DNA of 64,000 nucleotides from Xanthostigma xanthostigma (GCA_963575645.1 OY754470.1:29308501-29372500), one strand, 5' to 3'; counted from the stretch's first letter, positions 12,944 through 26,094 are shown. Made by a program: numbers and translations. The notes: generated by a model not told the origin, from the sequence alone.

Positions 12944-15900
12944 TGAGAATATGTCGATTTTCTCTGGGAAGGATAAAATTTTCCGAACATATTATTATAA
13001 AGGCAGGAATCTTTCCATAGTAGGCATTAATCAGCCGCATAATAATACTTCAGCAGTTCAAAACAGTTTTTAGAGCCGCAATCCGAGAATATATAAAAAC
13101 ACAGATTTGTGAGAATATGTCGAATTTCTCTAGAAAGGGTTAAATTTTCCGAACATATTATGAAGGCAGGAATCTTTTCATAGTAGGCACTAATCAGCCG
13201 CGTCATAATACTTCAGCAGTTCCAAACAGTTTCTCGAGCCGCACGTCCAGAATAAGTAAAAACACAGATATATTAGAATATGTCTATTTTCCCTAAGAAG
13301 GGTTAAATTTTCCGAACATATTATGAAGGCAGGAATCTTTCCACAGTAGGCACTAATCAGCCGCGTCATAATACTTCAGCAGTTCCAAACAGTTTCTCGA
13401 GCCGCACGTCCAGAATAAGTAAAAACACAGATATATTAAAATATGTCTATTTTCTCTAGAAAGGGTTAAATTTTCCGAACATATTATGAAGGCAGGAATC
13501 TTTCCACAGTAGGCACTAATCAGCCGCGTCATAATACTTCAGCAGTTCCAAACAGTTTTTCGAGCCGCACGTCAAGAATACGTGAAAACACAGATATATT
13601 AGAATATGTCGATTTTCTCCAGAAAGGGTTCAATATTCCGAACATATTATGGAGGCAGGAATCTTTCCATAGTAGGCACTAATTAGCCGCGTCATAATAC
13701 ATCAGCAGTTCCAAACAGTATTTCGAGCCGCACGTCCAGAATACGTAAAAACACAAATATATTAGAATAATATGTCGATTTTCTCTAGAAAGGGTTAAAT
13801 ATTCCGAACATATTATGGAGGCAGGAATCTTTCCATAGTAGGCACTAATCAGCCACGTCATAATACTTCAGCAGTTACAAACAGTTTCTCGAGCCGCACG
13901 TCCAGAATACGTAAAAACATAGATATATTAGAATATGTCGGTTTTCTCTAGAAAGGGTTAAATTTTCCGAACATATTATGAAGGCAGGAATCTTTCCATA
14001 GTAGGCACTAATCAGCCACGTTATAATACTTCAGCAGTTCCAAACAGTTTCTCGAGCCGCACGTCCAGAATACGTAAAAACATAGATATATTAGAATATG
14101 TCGGTTTTCTCTAGAAAGGGTTAAATTTTCCGAACATATTATGAAGGCAGGAATCTTTCCATTGTAGGCACTAATCAGCCACGTCATAATACTTCAGCAG
14201 TTCCAAACAGTTTGTCGAGCCGCACATCCAGAATACGTAAAAACACAGATATATTAGAATATGTCGATTTTCTCCAGAGAGGGTTAAGTTTTCCGAACAT
14301 ATTATGAAGGCAGGAATCTTTCCACAGTAGGCACTAATCATCCGCGTCATAATACTTCAGCAGTTCCAAACAGTTTGTCGAGCCGCACGTCCAGAATACG
14401 TAAAAACACAGATATATTAGAATATGTCTATTTTCTCTAGAAAGGGTTAAATTTTCCGAACATATTATGAAGGCAGGAATCTTTCCATAGTAGGTAATAA
14501 TCAGCCACGTCATAATACTTCAGCAGTTCCAAACAGTTTCTCGAGCCGCACGTCCAGAATACGTAAAAACACAGATATATTAGAATATGTCGGTTTTCTC
14601 TAGAAAGGGTTAAATTTTCCGAACATATTATGAAGGCAGGAATCTTTTCATAGTAGGCACTAATCAGCCACGTCATAATACTTCAGCAGTTCCAAACAGT
14701 TTGTCGAGCCGCACGTCCAGAATAAGTAAAAACACAGATATAATAGAATATGTCTATTTTCTCTAGAAAGGGTTAAATTTTCCGAACATATTATGAAGGC
14801 AGGAATCTTTCCATAGTAGGTAATAATCAGCCACGTCATAATACTTCAGCAGTTCCAAACAGTTTCTCGAGCCGCACGTCCCGAATACGTAAAAACACAG
14901 ATATATTAGAATATGTCGGTTTTCTCTAGAAAGGGTTAAATTTTCCGAACATATTATGAAGGCAGGAATCTTTTCATAGTTGGCACTAATCAGCCACGTC
15001 ATAATACTTTAGCATTTCCAAACAGTTTGTCGAGCCGCACGTCCAGAATAAGTAAAAACACAGATATATTAGAATATGTCGATTTTCTCTAGAAAGGGTT
15101 AAATATTCCGAACATAATATTATGGAGGCAGGAATCTTTCCATAGTAGGCACTAATCAGCCGCGTCATAATACTTCAGCAGTTCCAAACAGTTTCTCGAG
15201 CCGCACGTCCAGAATAAGTAAAAACACAGATATATTAGAATATGTCGATTTTCTCTAGAAAGGGTTAAATTTTCCGAACATATTATGAAGGCAGGAATCT
15301 TTCCATAGTAGGCACTAATCAGCCGCGTCATAATACTTCAGCAGTTCCAAACAGTTTGTCGAGCCGCACGTCCAGAATACGTAAAAACATAGATATATTA
15401 GATTATGTCGGTTTTCTCTAGAAAGGGTTAAATTTTCCGAACATATTATGAAGGCAGGAATCTTTCCATAGTAGGCACTAATCAGCCGCGTCATAATACA
15501 TCAGCAGTTCCAAACAGTTTCTCGAGCCGCACGTCCAGAATAAGTAAAAACACAGATATATTAGAATATGTCGATTTTCTCTAGAAAGGGTTAAATATTC
15601 CGAACATATTATGGAGGCAGGAATCTTTCCATAGTAGGCACTAATCAGCCGCGTCATAATACATCAGCAGTTCCACACAGTTTCTCGAGCCGCACGTCCA
15701 GAATAAGTAAAAACACAGATATATTAGAATATGTCGATTTTCTCCAGAAAGGGTTAAATTTTCCAAACATATTATGGAGGCAGGAATCTTTCCATAGTAG
15801 GCACTAATCAGCCGCGTCATAATACTTCAGCAGTTCCAAACAGTTTCTCGAGCCGCACGACCAGAACACGTAAAAACATAGATATATTAGAATATGTCGA

Positions 15901-18900
15901 TTTTCTCTATAAAGGGTTAAATATTCCGAACATATTATGGAGGCAGGAATCTTTCCATAGTAGGCACTAATCAGCCGCGTCATAATACATCAGCAGTTCC
16001 AAACAGTTTCTCGAGCCGCACGTCCAGAATAAGTAAAAACACAGATATATTAGAATATGTCGATTTTCTCTAGAAAGGGTTAAATATTCCGAACATATTA
16101 TGGAGGCAGGAATCTTTCCATAGTAGGCACTAATCAGCCGCGTCATAATACATCAGCAGTTCCAAACAGTTTCTCGAGCCGCACGTCCAGAATAAGTAAA
16201 AACACAGATATATTAGAATATGTCGATTTTCTTTAGAAAGGGTTAAATATTCCGACCATATTATGGAGGCAGGAATCTTTCCATAGTAATTACTAATCAT
16301 CCGCATCATAATACTTCAGCAGTTCCAAAGAGTTTTTCGAGCCGCACGTCCAGAATATGTAAAAACATAGATATATTAGAATATGTCGATTTTCTCCAGA
16401 AAGGGTTAAATTTTCCGAACATATTATGAAGGCAGGAATCTTTCCATAGTAGGCACTAATCAGCCACGTCATAATACTTCAGCAGTTCCAAACAGTTTGT
16501 CGAGCCGCACGTCCAGAATACGTAAAAACACAGATATATTAGAATATGTCGATTTTCTCTAGAAAGGGTTAAATATTCCGAACATATTATAGAGGCAGGA
16601 ATCTTTCCATAGTAGGCACTAATCAGCCGCGTCATAATACATCAGCAGTTCCAAACAGTTTCTCGAGCCGCACGTCCAGAATAAGTAAAAACACAGATAT
16701 ATTAGAATATGTCGATTTTCTCTAGAAAGGTTTAAATATTCTGAACATATTATGGAGGCAGGAATCTTTCCATAGTAGGCACTAATCAGCCGCGTTATAA
16801 TACTTCAGCAGTTCCAAACAGTTTCTCGAGCCGCACGTCCAGAATAAGTAAAAACACAGATATATTAGAATATGTCTATTTTCTCTAGAAAGGGTTAAAT
16901 TTTCCGAACATATTATGAAGGCAGGAATCTTTCCATAGTAGGTAATAATCAGCCACGTCATAATACTTCAGCAGTTCCAAACAGTTTCTCGAGCCGCACG
17001 TCCAGAATACGTAAAAACACAGATATATTAGAATATGTCGGTTTTCTCTAGAAAGGGTTAAATTTTCCGAACATATTATGAAGGCAGGAATCTTTTCATA
17101 GTAGGCACTAATCAGCCACGTCATAATACTTCAGCAGTTCCAAACAGTTTGTCGAGCCGCACGTCCAGAATAAGTAAAAACACAGATATATTAGATTATG
17201 TCTATTTTCTCTAGAAAGGGTTAAATTTTCCGAACATATTATGAAGGCAGGAATCTTTCCATAGTAGGTAATAATCAGCCACGTCATAATACTTCAGCAG
17301 TTCCAAACAGTTTCTCGAGCCGCACGTCCAGAATACGTAAAAACACAGATATATTAGAATATGTCGGTTTTCTCTAGAAAGGGTTAAATTTTCCGAACAT
17401 ATTATGAAGGCAGGAATCTTTTCATAGTAGGCACTAATCAGCCACGTCATAATACTTCAGCAGTTCCAAACAGTTTGTCGAGCCGCACGTCCAGAATAAG
17501 TAAAAACACAGATATATTAGAATATGTCGATTTTCTCTAGAAAGGGTTAAATATTCCGAACATATTATAGAGGCAGGAATCTTTCCATAGTAGGCACTAA
17601 TCAGCCGCGTCATAATACATCAGCAGTTCCAAACAGTTTCTCGAGCCGCACGTCCAGAATAAGTAAAAACACAGATATATTAGAATATGTCGATTTTCTC
17701 TAGAAAGGGTTAAATTTTCCGAACATATTATGAAGGCAGGAATCTTTTCATAGTAGGCACTAATCAGCCACGTCATAATACATCAGCAGTTCCAAACAGT
17801 TTCTCGAGCCGCACGTCCAGAATAAGTAAAAACACAGATATATTAGAATATGTCTATTTTCTCTAGAAAGGGTTAAATTTTCCGAACATATTATGAAGGC
17901 AGGAATCTTTCCATAGTAGGTAATAATCAGCCACGTCATAATACTTCAGCAGTTCCAAACAGTTTCTCGAGCCGCACGTCCAGAATACGTAAAAACACAG
18001 ATATATTAGAATATGTCGGTTTTCTCTAGAAAGGGTTAAATTTTCCGAACATATTATGAAGGCAGGAATCTTTCCATAGTAGGCACTAATCAGCCGCGTT
18101 ATAATACTTCAGCAGTTCCAAACAGTTTCTCGAGCCGCACGTCCAGAATAAGTAAAAACACAGATATATTAGAATATGTCTATTTTCTCTAGAAAGGGTT
18201 AAATTTTCCGAACATATTATGAAGGCAGGAATCTTTCCATAGTAGGTAATAATCAGCCACGTCATAATACTTCAGCAGTTCCAAACAGTTTCTCGAGCCG
18301 CACGTCCAGAATACGTAAAAACACAGATATATTAGAATATGTCGGTTTTCTCTAGAAAGGGTTAAATTTTCCGAACATATTATGAAGGCAGGAATCTTTT
18401 CATAGTAGGCACTAATCAGCCACGTCATAATACATCAGCAGTTCCAAACAGTTTCTCGAGCCGCACGTCCAGAATAAGTAAAAACACAGATATATTAGAA
18501 TATGTCGATTTTCTCTAGAAAGGGTTAAATATTCCGAACATATTATAGAGGCAGGAATCTTTCCATAGTAGGCACTAATCAGCCGCGTCATAATACATCA
18601 GCAGTTCCAAACAGTTTCTCGAGCCGCACGTCCAGAATAAGTAAAAACACAGATATATTAGAATATGTCTATTTTCTCTAGAAAGGGTTAAATATTCCGA
18701 ACATATTATAGAGGCAGGAATCTTTCCATAGTAGGCACTAATCAGCCGCGTCATAATACATCAGCAGTTCCAAACAGTTTCTCGAGCCGCACGTCCAGAA
18801 TAAGTAAAAACACAGATATATTAGAATATGTCTATTTTCTCTAGAAAGGGTTAAATATTCCGAACATATTATAGAGGCAGGAATCTTTCCATAGTAGGCA

Positions 18901-21900
18901 CTAATCAGCCGCGTCATAATACATCAGCAGTTCCAAACAGTTTCTCGAGCCGCACGTCCAGAATAAGTAAAAACACAGATATATTAGAATATGTCGATTT
19001 TCTCTAGAAAGGGTTAAATATTCCGAACATATTATAGAGGCAGGAATCTTTCCATAGTAGGCACTAATCAGCCGCGTCATAATACATCAGCAGTTCCAAA
19101 CAGTTTCTCGAGCCGCACGTCCAGAATAAGTAAAAACACAGATATATTAGAATATGTCTATTTTCTCTAGAAAGGGTTAAATATTCCGAACATATTATAG
19201 AGGCAGGAATCTTTCCATAGTAGGCACTAATCAGCCGCGTCATAATACATCAGCAGTTCCAAACAGTTTCTCGAGCCGCACGTCCAGAATAAGTAAAAAC
19301 ACAGATATATTAGAATATGTCGATTTTCTCTAGAAAGGTTTAAATATTCTGAACATATTATGGAGGTAGGAATCTTTCCATAGTAGGCACTAATCAGCCG
19401 CGTTATAATACTTCAGCAGTTCCAAACAGTTTCTCGAGCCGCACGTCCAGAATAAGTAAAAACACAGATATATTAGAATATGTCGATTTTCTCTAGAAAG
19501 GGTTAAATATTCCGAACATATTATAGAGGCAGGAATCTTTCCATAGTAGGCACTAATCAGCCGCGTCATAATACATCAGCAGTTCCAAACAGTTTCTCGA
19601 GCCGCACGTCCAGAATAAGTAAAAACACAGATATATTAGAATATGTCTATTTTCTCTAGAAAGGGTTAAATATTCCGAACATATTATAGAGGCAGGAATC
19701 TTTCCATAGTAGGCACTAATCAGCCGCGTCATAATACATCAGCAGTTCCAAACAGTTTCTCGAGCCGCACGTCCAGAATAAGTAAAAACACAGATATATT
19801 AGAATATGTCTATTTTCTCTAGAAAGGGTTAAATATTCCGAACATATTATAGAGGCAGGAATCTTTCCATAGTAGGCACTAATCAGCCGCGTCATAATAC
19901 ATCAGCAGTTCCAAACAGTTTCTCGAGCCGCACGTCCAGAATAAGTAAAAACACAGATATATTAGAATATGTCGATTTTCTCTAGAAAGGGTTAAATATT
20001 CCGAACATATTATAGAGGCAGGAATCTTTCCATAGTAGGCACTAATCAGCCGCGTCATAATACATCAGCAGTTCCAAACAGTTTCTCGAGCCGCACGTCC
20101 AGAATAAGTAAAAACACAGATATATTAGAATATGTCTATTTTCTCTAGAAAGGGTTAAATATTCCGAACATATTATAGAGGCAGGAATCTTTCCATAGTA
20201 GGCACTAATCAGCCGCGTCATAATACATCAGCAGTTCCAAACAGTTTCTCGAGCCGCACGTCCAGAATAAGTAAAAACACAGATATATTAGAATATGTCG
20301 ATTTTCTCTAGAAAGGTTTAAATATTCTGAACATATTATGGAGGTAGGAATCTTTCCATAGTAGGCACTAATCAGCCGCGTCATAATACATCAGCAGTTC
20401 CAAACAGTTTCTCGAGCCGCACGTCCAGAATAAGTAAAAACACAGATATATTAGAATATGTCGATTTTCTCTAGAAAGGGTTAAATATTCCGAACATATT
20501 ATAGAGGCAGGAATCTTTCCATAGTAGGCACTAATCAGCCGCGTCATAATACATCAGCAGTTCCAAACAGTTTCTCGAGCCGCACGTCCAGAATAAGTAA
20601 AAACACAGATATATTAGAATATGTCTATTTTCTCTAGAAAGGGTTAAATATTCCGAACATATTATAGAGGCAGGAATCTTTCCATAGTAGGCACTAATCA
20701 GCCGCGTCATAATACATCAGCAGTTCCAAACAGTTTCTCGAGCCGCACGTCCAGAATAAGTAAAAACACAGATATATTAGAATATGTCTATTTTCTCTAG
20801 AAAGGTTTAAATATTCTGAACATATTATGGAGGTAGGAATCTTTCCATAGTAGGCACTAATCAGCCGCGTTATAATACTTCAGCAGTTCCAAACAGTTTC
20901 TCGAGCCGCACGTCCAGAATAAGTAAAAACACAGATATATTAGAATATGTCGATTTTCTCTAGAAAGGTTTAAATATTCTGAACATATTATGGAGGCAGG
21001 AATCTTTCCATAGTAGGCACTAATCAGCCGCGTTATAATACTTCAGCAGTTCCAAACAGTTTCTCGAGCCGCACGTCCAGAATAAGTAAAAACACAGATA
21101 TATTAGAATATGTCTATTTTCTCTAGAAAGGGTTAAATTTTCCGAACATATTATGAAGGCAGGAATCTTTCCATAGTAGGTAATAATCAGCCACGTCATA
21201 ATACTTCAGCAGTTCCAAACAGTTTCTCGAGCCGCACGTCCAGAATACGTAAAAACACAGATATATTAGAATATGTCGGTTTTCTCTAGAAAGGGTTAAA
21301 TTTTCCGAACATATTATGAAGGCAGGAATCTTTTCATAGTAGGCACTAATCAGCCACGTCATAATACTTCAGCAGTTCCAAACAGTTTGTCGAGCCGCAC
21401 GTCCAGAATAAGTAAAAACACAGATATATTAGATTATGTCTATTTTCTCTAGAAAGGGTTAAATTTTCCGAACATATTATGAAGGCAGGAATCTTTCCAT
21501 AGTAGGTAATAATCAGCCACGTCATAATACTTCAGCAGTTCCAAACAGTTTCTCGAGCCGCACGTCCAGAATACGTAAAAACACAGATATATTAGAATAT
21601 GTCGGTTTTCTCTAGAAAGGGTTAAATTTTCCGAACATATTATGAAGGCAGGAATCTTTTCATAGTAGGCACTAATCAGCCACGTCATAATACTTCAGCA
21701 GTTCCAAACAGTTTGTCGAGCCGCACGTCCAGAATAAGTAAAAACACAGATATATTAGAATATGTCGATTTTCTCTAGAAAGGGTTAAATATTCCGAACA
21801 TATTATGGAGGCAGGAATCTTTCCATAGTAGGCACTAATCAGCCGCGTCATAATACTTCAGCAGTTCCAAACAGTTTCTCGAGCCGCACGTCCAGAATAA

Positions 21901-22568
21901 GTAAAAACACAGATATATTAGAATATGTCGATTTTCTCTAGAAAGGGTTAAATTTTCCGAACATATTATGAAGGCAGGAATCTTTCCATAGTAGGCACTA
22001 ATCAGCCGCGTCATAATACTTCAGCAGTTCCAAACAGTTTCTCGAGCCGCACGTCCAGAATACGTAAAAACATAGATATATTAGAATATGTTGGTTTTCT
22101 CTAGAAAGGGTTAAATTTTCCGAACATATTATGAAGGCAGGAATCTTTCCATAGTGGGCACTAATCAGCCGCGTTATAATACTTCTGCAGTTCCAAACAG
22201 TTTCTCGAGCCGCACGTCCAGAATACGTAAAAACACAGATATATTAGAATATGTCGATTTTCTCTAGAAAGGGTTAAATTTTCCGGACATATTATGAAGG
22301 CAGGAATCTTTTCATAGTTAGCACTAATCAGCCGCGTCATAATACTTCAGCAGTTCTAAACAGTTTTTCGAGCCGCACGTCCAGAATACGTAAAAACACA
22401 GATATATTAGAATATGTCGATTTTCTCTAGAAAGGGTTAAATATTCCGAACATATTATGAAGGCAGGAAACTTTCCATAGTAGGCACTAATCAGCCGCAT
22501 CATAATACTTTAGCAGTTCTAAACAGTTTTTCGAGCTGCAAGTAGAGAATATGCATAAACACAGATTT
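12944..22568 (-). repeat. 163-bp satellite array, right arm (inverted, about 59 monomers)
   Basis: The same 163-bp unit as the left array, but reverse-complemented throughout (landmark GAATATGTCG every 163 bases). The first monomer or two after 12944 and the last one before 22568 are more divergent than the interior. Variants of the left arm recur here, for example the GGTCGTGCGG form (inverted at about 15860) and the GTGTGGAACTG form (inverted at about 15670). Minus-strand frames of 60-79 codons at multiples of the period are repeat by-products. Confidence 0.97.
18505..20460 (-). repeat. Six-monomer higher-order repeat (978 bp), two copies plus part of a third
   Basis: Monomers starting TCGATTTT or TCTATTTT follow the order cga-cta-cta-cga-cta-cga* and then repeat. 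The starred monomer carries the rare GGAGGTAGG variant, at 19363 and again 978 bases later at 20341. Six times 163 is 978. A partial third copy begins at 20461. Confidence 0.85.
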
Positions 22569-22760
22569 CAATGTGTATGGGGAAAACGAGCATTAGCGTT
22601 ATTCTTTACAGCCGAAATGGAAGAGCGCCAAAATGAGCAGATCACTTACAGAAATATTGACAAAGCATAGACCTTTCAAATAAAAAAAAACTCATTCAAA
22701 TCGAGCGATACGTTTAAAAGTTATTGCAATTCTAAACTGGTCATCATTTTAGGTGTTGCG
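22569..22760. other. Non-satellite junction sequence
   Basis: About 190 bases linking the satellite to the 147-bp repeat. No gene, RNA or clear repeat boundary is seen. Confidence 0.5.
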
Positions 22761-23375
22761 TTTTTTGTGCCGGTCAGTGTAGAATTGCATTTTCTTTTTT
22801 CGTATTTTTCTCGGAAACTCGTAAAGCAGGAACGAAAATTTTTTAAGCAGGAAAAGGCACAAACGAAGCTCAATCCATCCCACCTATTTTGGTCCGTGCG
22901 GCTAACAAAGTTGCGGCTAACTTCACGCTTACCGAATTTTCTTTTTCGATTTTCTCGAGAACGGGAAAAGCAGGAACGAAATTTTTTTAAGCAGGAAAAG
23001 GCACAAACGAAGCACAAACCAGCCGCAAGTAAAAAATGTACAAATTCCAAAAAGTTGCGGCTAGCGTGAACCTGGCCGCAGCTAAAATTTCTTCGATTTT
23101 CTCGGAAACGCGAAAAGCAGGAACGAATTTTTTTGGAGCAGGAAAGGGCACAAACGAAGCACAAACCAGCCGCAAGTAAAAAAATTACAAAATCAAAAAA
23201 GTTGCGGCTGGCGTGATCCTGGCCGCAGTTATAAAATTTTCGATTTTCTCGGAAACGCTAAAAGCAGGAACGAAAATTTTTAAAGCAGGAAAGGGCACAA
23301 ACGAAGCACAAACCAGCCCACCCATTTTGGTCCATGCGGCTAACAAAGTTGCGGCTGGTTTCACGGAGCCCTGTA
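22761..23375. repeat. 147-bp tandem repeat, four copies
   Basis: The motif TTCTCGGAAACGCGAAAAGC recurs, with variation, at about 22807, 22952, 23099 and 23246, a period of 145-147. Each copy also has GCACAAACGAAGC and TTGCGGCT. Two spacer types occur: copies 1 and 4 share a TTTTGGTCC...GCGGCTAACAAAG spacer, copies 2 and 3 a GCAAGTAAAAA...GGCCGCAG spacer. Since 147 is divisible by 3, minus-strand frames stay open and repeat a Cys-rich phrase like FVCALSC and RSCFSR. That is a consequence of the period and not evidence of a protein. Confidence 0.85.
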
Positions 23376-24009
23376 AATATACTCGTTTTTTGATTTTTAA
23401 TATTTGTTGTAATTTTTATTCTTTTTGTATTGTTTAAAATTATTATATTGTTCAAGTGTTTTCGTTTCTCATGAGGCCATAAAAATCCGTAAACCATAAG
23501 TTATGAATCATCGTATATAAAATATAAGCTGCTAATCTGTTTCCACATCGTTATCTAGTCGTACAATTTCTCGAGTCAATCAAAACAACATTTGTAGGTG
23601 GTAACTAATAATATATGTTATCAGTCTATCCTGGAGCTGGGTAAACATAATTCACCCCTTTGTATTATTATTATATTTGCGGCCCGGCCTAGCTTTGCCA
23701 GTGCAGATTACATTTTGTTATTATTATTTAATATCAAGGTGATCGGTAGATCGTGAGACAGGAGGTCTACTAAAAAGCCATATTTACAGGAATACAAATG
23801 CATATTGGCGTTTCATTTTTACACCAAGAGATGGCAAACCGTATTTAAGCAAATGGAAATTTTTGCTTTTCATTTCGCTATGGACAGGTGACCTTACTGT
23901 GATCATTTTTATCATCGTAGTACTAAATAAATATTTTTTTTATTTGCAAAAATGGCAATTAATTATTATTAGAAAATACCTATATATTATTATACCAATG
24001 GCTTAAAAT
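23376..24009. other. No gene seen
   Basis: AT-rich, without a supported open frame, RNA gene or bounded repeat. Confidence 0.5.
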
Positions 24010-24275
24010 ATTTCACGTTTCTTGTATCCCGACATGGTGATTTTAATTGATAACCAGGGTCACCAGATTTGACCAGCCCTGATTTTTTCTTCTTCGGATA
24101 TTTAAGGGCTAGGGTTTTCTGAAATAGGTCTCAAACGCGACGAGCTTTAAAAGCCAATATTAGTCAAGAAATCAAAGCGATAAACCAAGAAATGTTGCTA
24201 CGTGTCACAGAGAATTTTTAAACACTTCAATAATGTTTAGAAAAACGTGGTAGTTATTTTCCAAAAATACTTTTC
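24010..24275 (+). pseudogene. Mariner-like (DUF4817-type) transposase C-terminal fragment
   Basis: Translation in the frame of TCACCAGATTTG gives SPDLTSPDFFFFGYLRARVF, then, after stops, LKANISQEIKAINQEM and RVTENF. This matches the C-terminal part of insect mariner/Tc1-like transposases, where SPDLTPLDFFLWG contains the third acidic catalytic residue and is followed by a conserved LKxNI...ENF segment. Stop codons interrupt it and no upstream domain or terminal inverted repeat is visible, so it is a dead fragment. It belongs to the same broad family as the remnant at 60811-61704. Confidence 0.8.
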
Positions 24276-24854
24276 GGTGTAAAACGGCACTATATAAGTA
24301 TAATAAAACTCGGTCGTTTTATTAGTACATCCATAAAAACACTCTAATAATTAACCGTCAATGCCCATTGCGCCAGTCTATTATTTCAATTTAAAACTTA
24401 TCTTTCAAATAATTACATTTGGAGTGTGGTTTTTATTTTCTCTACCTATCACTTTTGAAATCCCTGTCGGTTGTATATTTAGGTATGTATTTATAGAATA
24501 TGTTTATCAAAACGAAAACTTCAGAGCATAGACTCTTTCAGTTAAAGAGCGAACGGGCATAAATTTGAATAACAAAAACATTAAATGCTTACTTATTCTC
24601 TAACTAACTTTCAGATGATACTTGACTGAGTTTGACTCAACAGACCAGAGATAACAAATTACTGCACGGGTTCTTAACCTTTATAAAATATAATTTAGTA
24701 TACGCGAGTTCAGGCCATAAAAAATTGCGTTACATTTTTAACGTTAAAGTTGTAACCGTGGCGACGAAAAACAAATCATATATATATTAATTTAGAAAAG
24801 TCAATTTATTTGCGTCACTTCCATGTTATAGTCAAGTGTACAGTGTAAACATAC
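24276..24854. other. No gene seen
   Basis: AT-rich intergenic DNA; only a short AATAAAAC/GTTTTATT dyad near 24302 was noticed. Confidence 0.5.
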
Positions 24855-24856
24855 TT

Positions 24857-25000
24857 TTCGTTCCAAGCAGCCAGCAAACGGTTCCGAAACCGCCACCCGC
24901 ATGCGCACTAGGTAAAACGAAGCTGTTAGTGTCGATTTTAGAACTACGGCGCATGCGGGTGACGGTTTCTGAACCGTTTGCTGGCTGCTTGGAACGAGCC
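24857..25000. mobile_element. Short palindromic MITE, copy 1
   Basis: Arms CGTTCCAAGCAGCCAGCAAA and TTTGCTGGCTGCTTGGAACG enclose a 140-base element, with GCATGCGCAC and GCGCATGCGG inside the arms. A related, more diverged copy lies at 32192-32355, so this is a dispersed family. Confidence 0.8.
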
Positions 25001-25017
25001 TACTATTGCGTGCCCCC

Positions 25018-25594
25018 TGTAGAATGTTCTAGCAATAACAAAAATGGAAAACAGTAAGTCATCAAAACCCGATCTTTTTAGAATTGCCTGGAGAAACCAA
25101 TTCATGTGAAGAAAGGATCTCGCTGCTTCCAGAACATTCGATAGGTGGGGACGAAGCTATAAAATGCGAACGGAGTGGTTAGTCAGTCAGTTAGTTGGTT
25201 AGTTGCAGCGCGTATGTACAGTAGTCAGACAAGCAACTGTGTGATATAAATTGTTCAGTGTCGGTACAGCAAGATAGAAGATAAATGAGCTGTGTAAACC
25301 ATTGAGACAATTATATAAATCTGGTTCTACATAAATAGCTTCTGTCTTGTAAATAGTCGTGTGAATATAGTTAATAGACAAGTGTGCTAATAAACTTTGG
25401 TGTGTTCATGTATTGTAAAGATTTTGTGTACATAATTATAGTGACTCTATATTCTTTTAGTTTATTAGTCAGAATTTATTAGTTTTGTTTCTGCTAAGTT
25501 AAAGAAGTACGCTTTCGTTTGTGTGTTTAACTGTTTTAACATTTATTATTGCAAATAAGTAATTTCCACCACGGACTGGAACATTTTTGTTACA
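25018..25594 (+). mobile_element. Possible solo LTR
   Basis: The stretch starts TGTAGAATG and ends TTTTGTTACA (TG...CA ends). It carries a TATA box (TATAAAA, 25158-25164), an initiator-like run of TCAGT/TTAGT about 30 bases downstream, and AATAAA at 25390, in the order of an LTR's U3-R-U5. No matching flanking duplication, primer-binding site or gag/pol is visible. It could instead be a host promoter with a short untranslated exon. Confidence 0.35.
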
Positions 25595-26086
25595 ATACTG
25601 TATCCCGGACGATCTTCATCGGTCGAACTGTATGCCTGCTTACAAATTTACGTTTCGTATCTCTGATTAAAATCGCTGTATAGATTTTTCCACTTAGAAA
25701 CTAGCGTTCCATAACAACTAAAATCACAGTTGGTCGAACGTATGTAGATTTTACGTTAGTGGGTTTTACTTCTGTAAAGCGTAGTGTGAACTACAACGGT
25801 CTTATAAGTGAACTAAATATTAGGGTGTAACTTTTAGCAATACATATGAAGTTACACTTCTTACACACATTTTTGAAGCTATGTTTCTTAATGACTTTAT
25901 ATATTGTCATTAATTAATTTGTTATTTTAAGACTGAATTTTTAGATCGTTCTATTCGCGACTCGCGTACGTGGAGGTAGATATTTATTTTTTAGTACACA
26001 AATGGAAATATTTCGAACAGAGAGTAACCTCCACAACATGATGTAAAAGACAGCTATTTATTTTGTGAAAATTGCTTGCGACGATA
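25595..26086. other. No gene seen
   Basis: No coding, RNA or bounded repeat is recognised; it could include internal remnants of an LTR element. Confidence 0.4.
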
Positions 26087-26094
26087 CTGCTACC

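Noticed and set aside
13679..21688. The same open frames on the minus strand of the right array
   Set aside because: They are the inverted copies of the same satellite monomers.
1..22568. CRISPR array
   Set aside because: Regular periodicity, but the whole 163-base unit repeats without unique spacers, and the context is an insect nuclear genome.
22721..23497. Cys-rich minus-strand protein of up to 147 residues
   Set aside because: It is produced by a 147-bp tandem repeat whose length is a multiple of 3; no start context or domain supports a gene.
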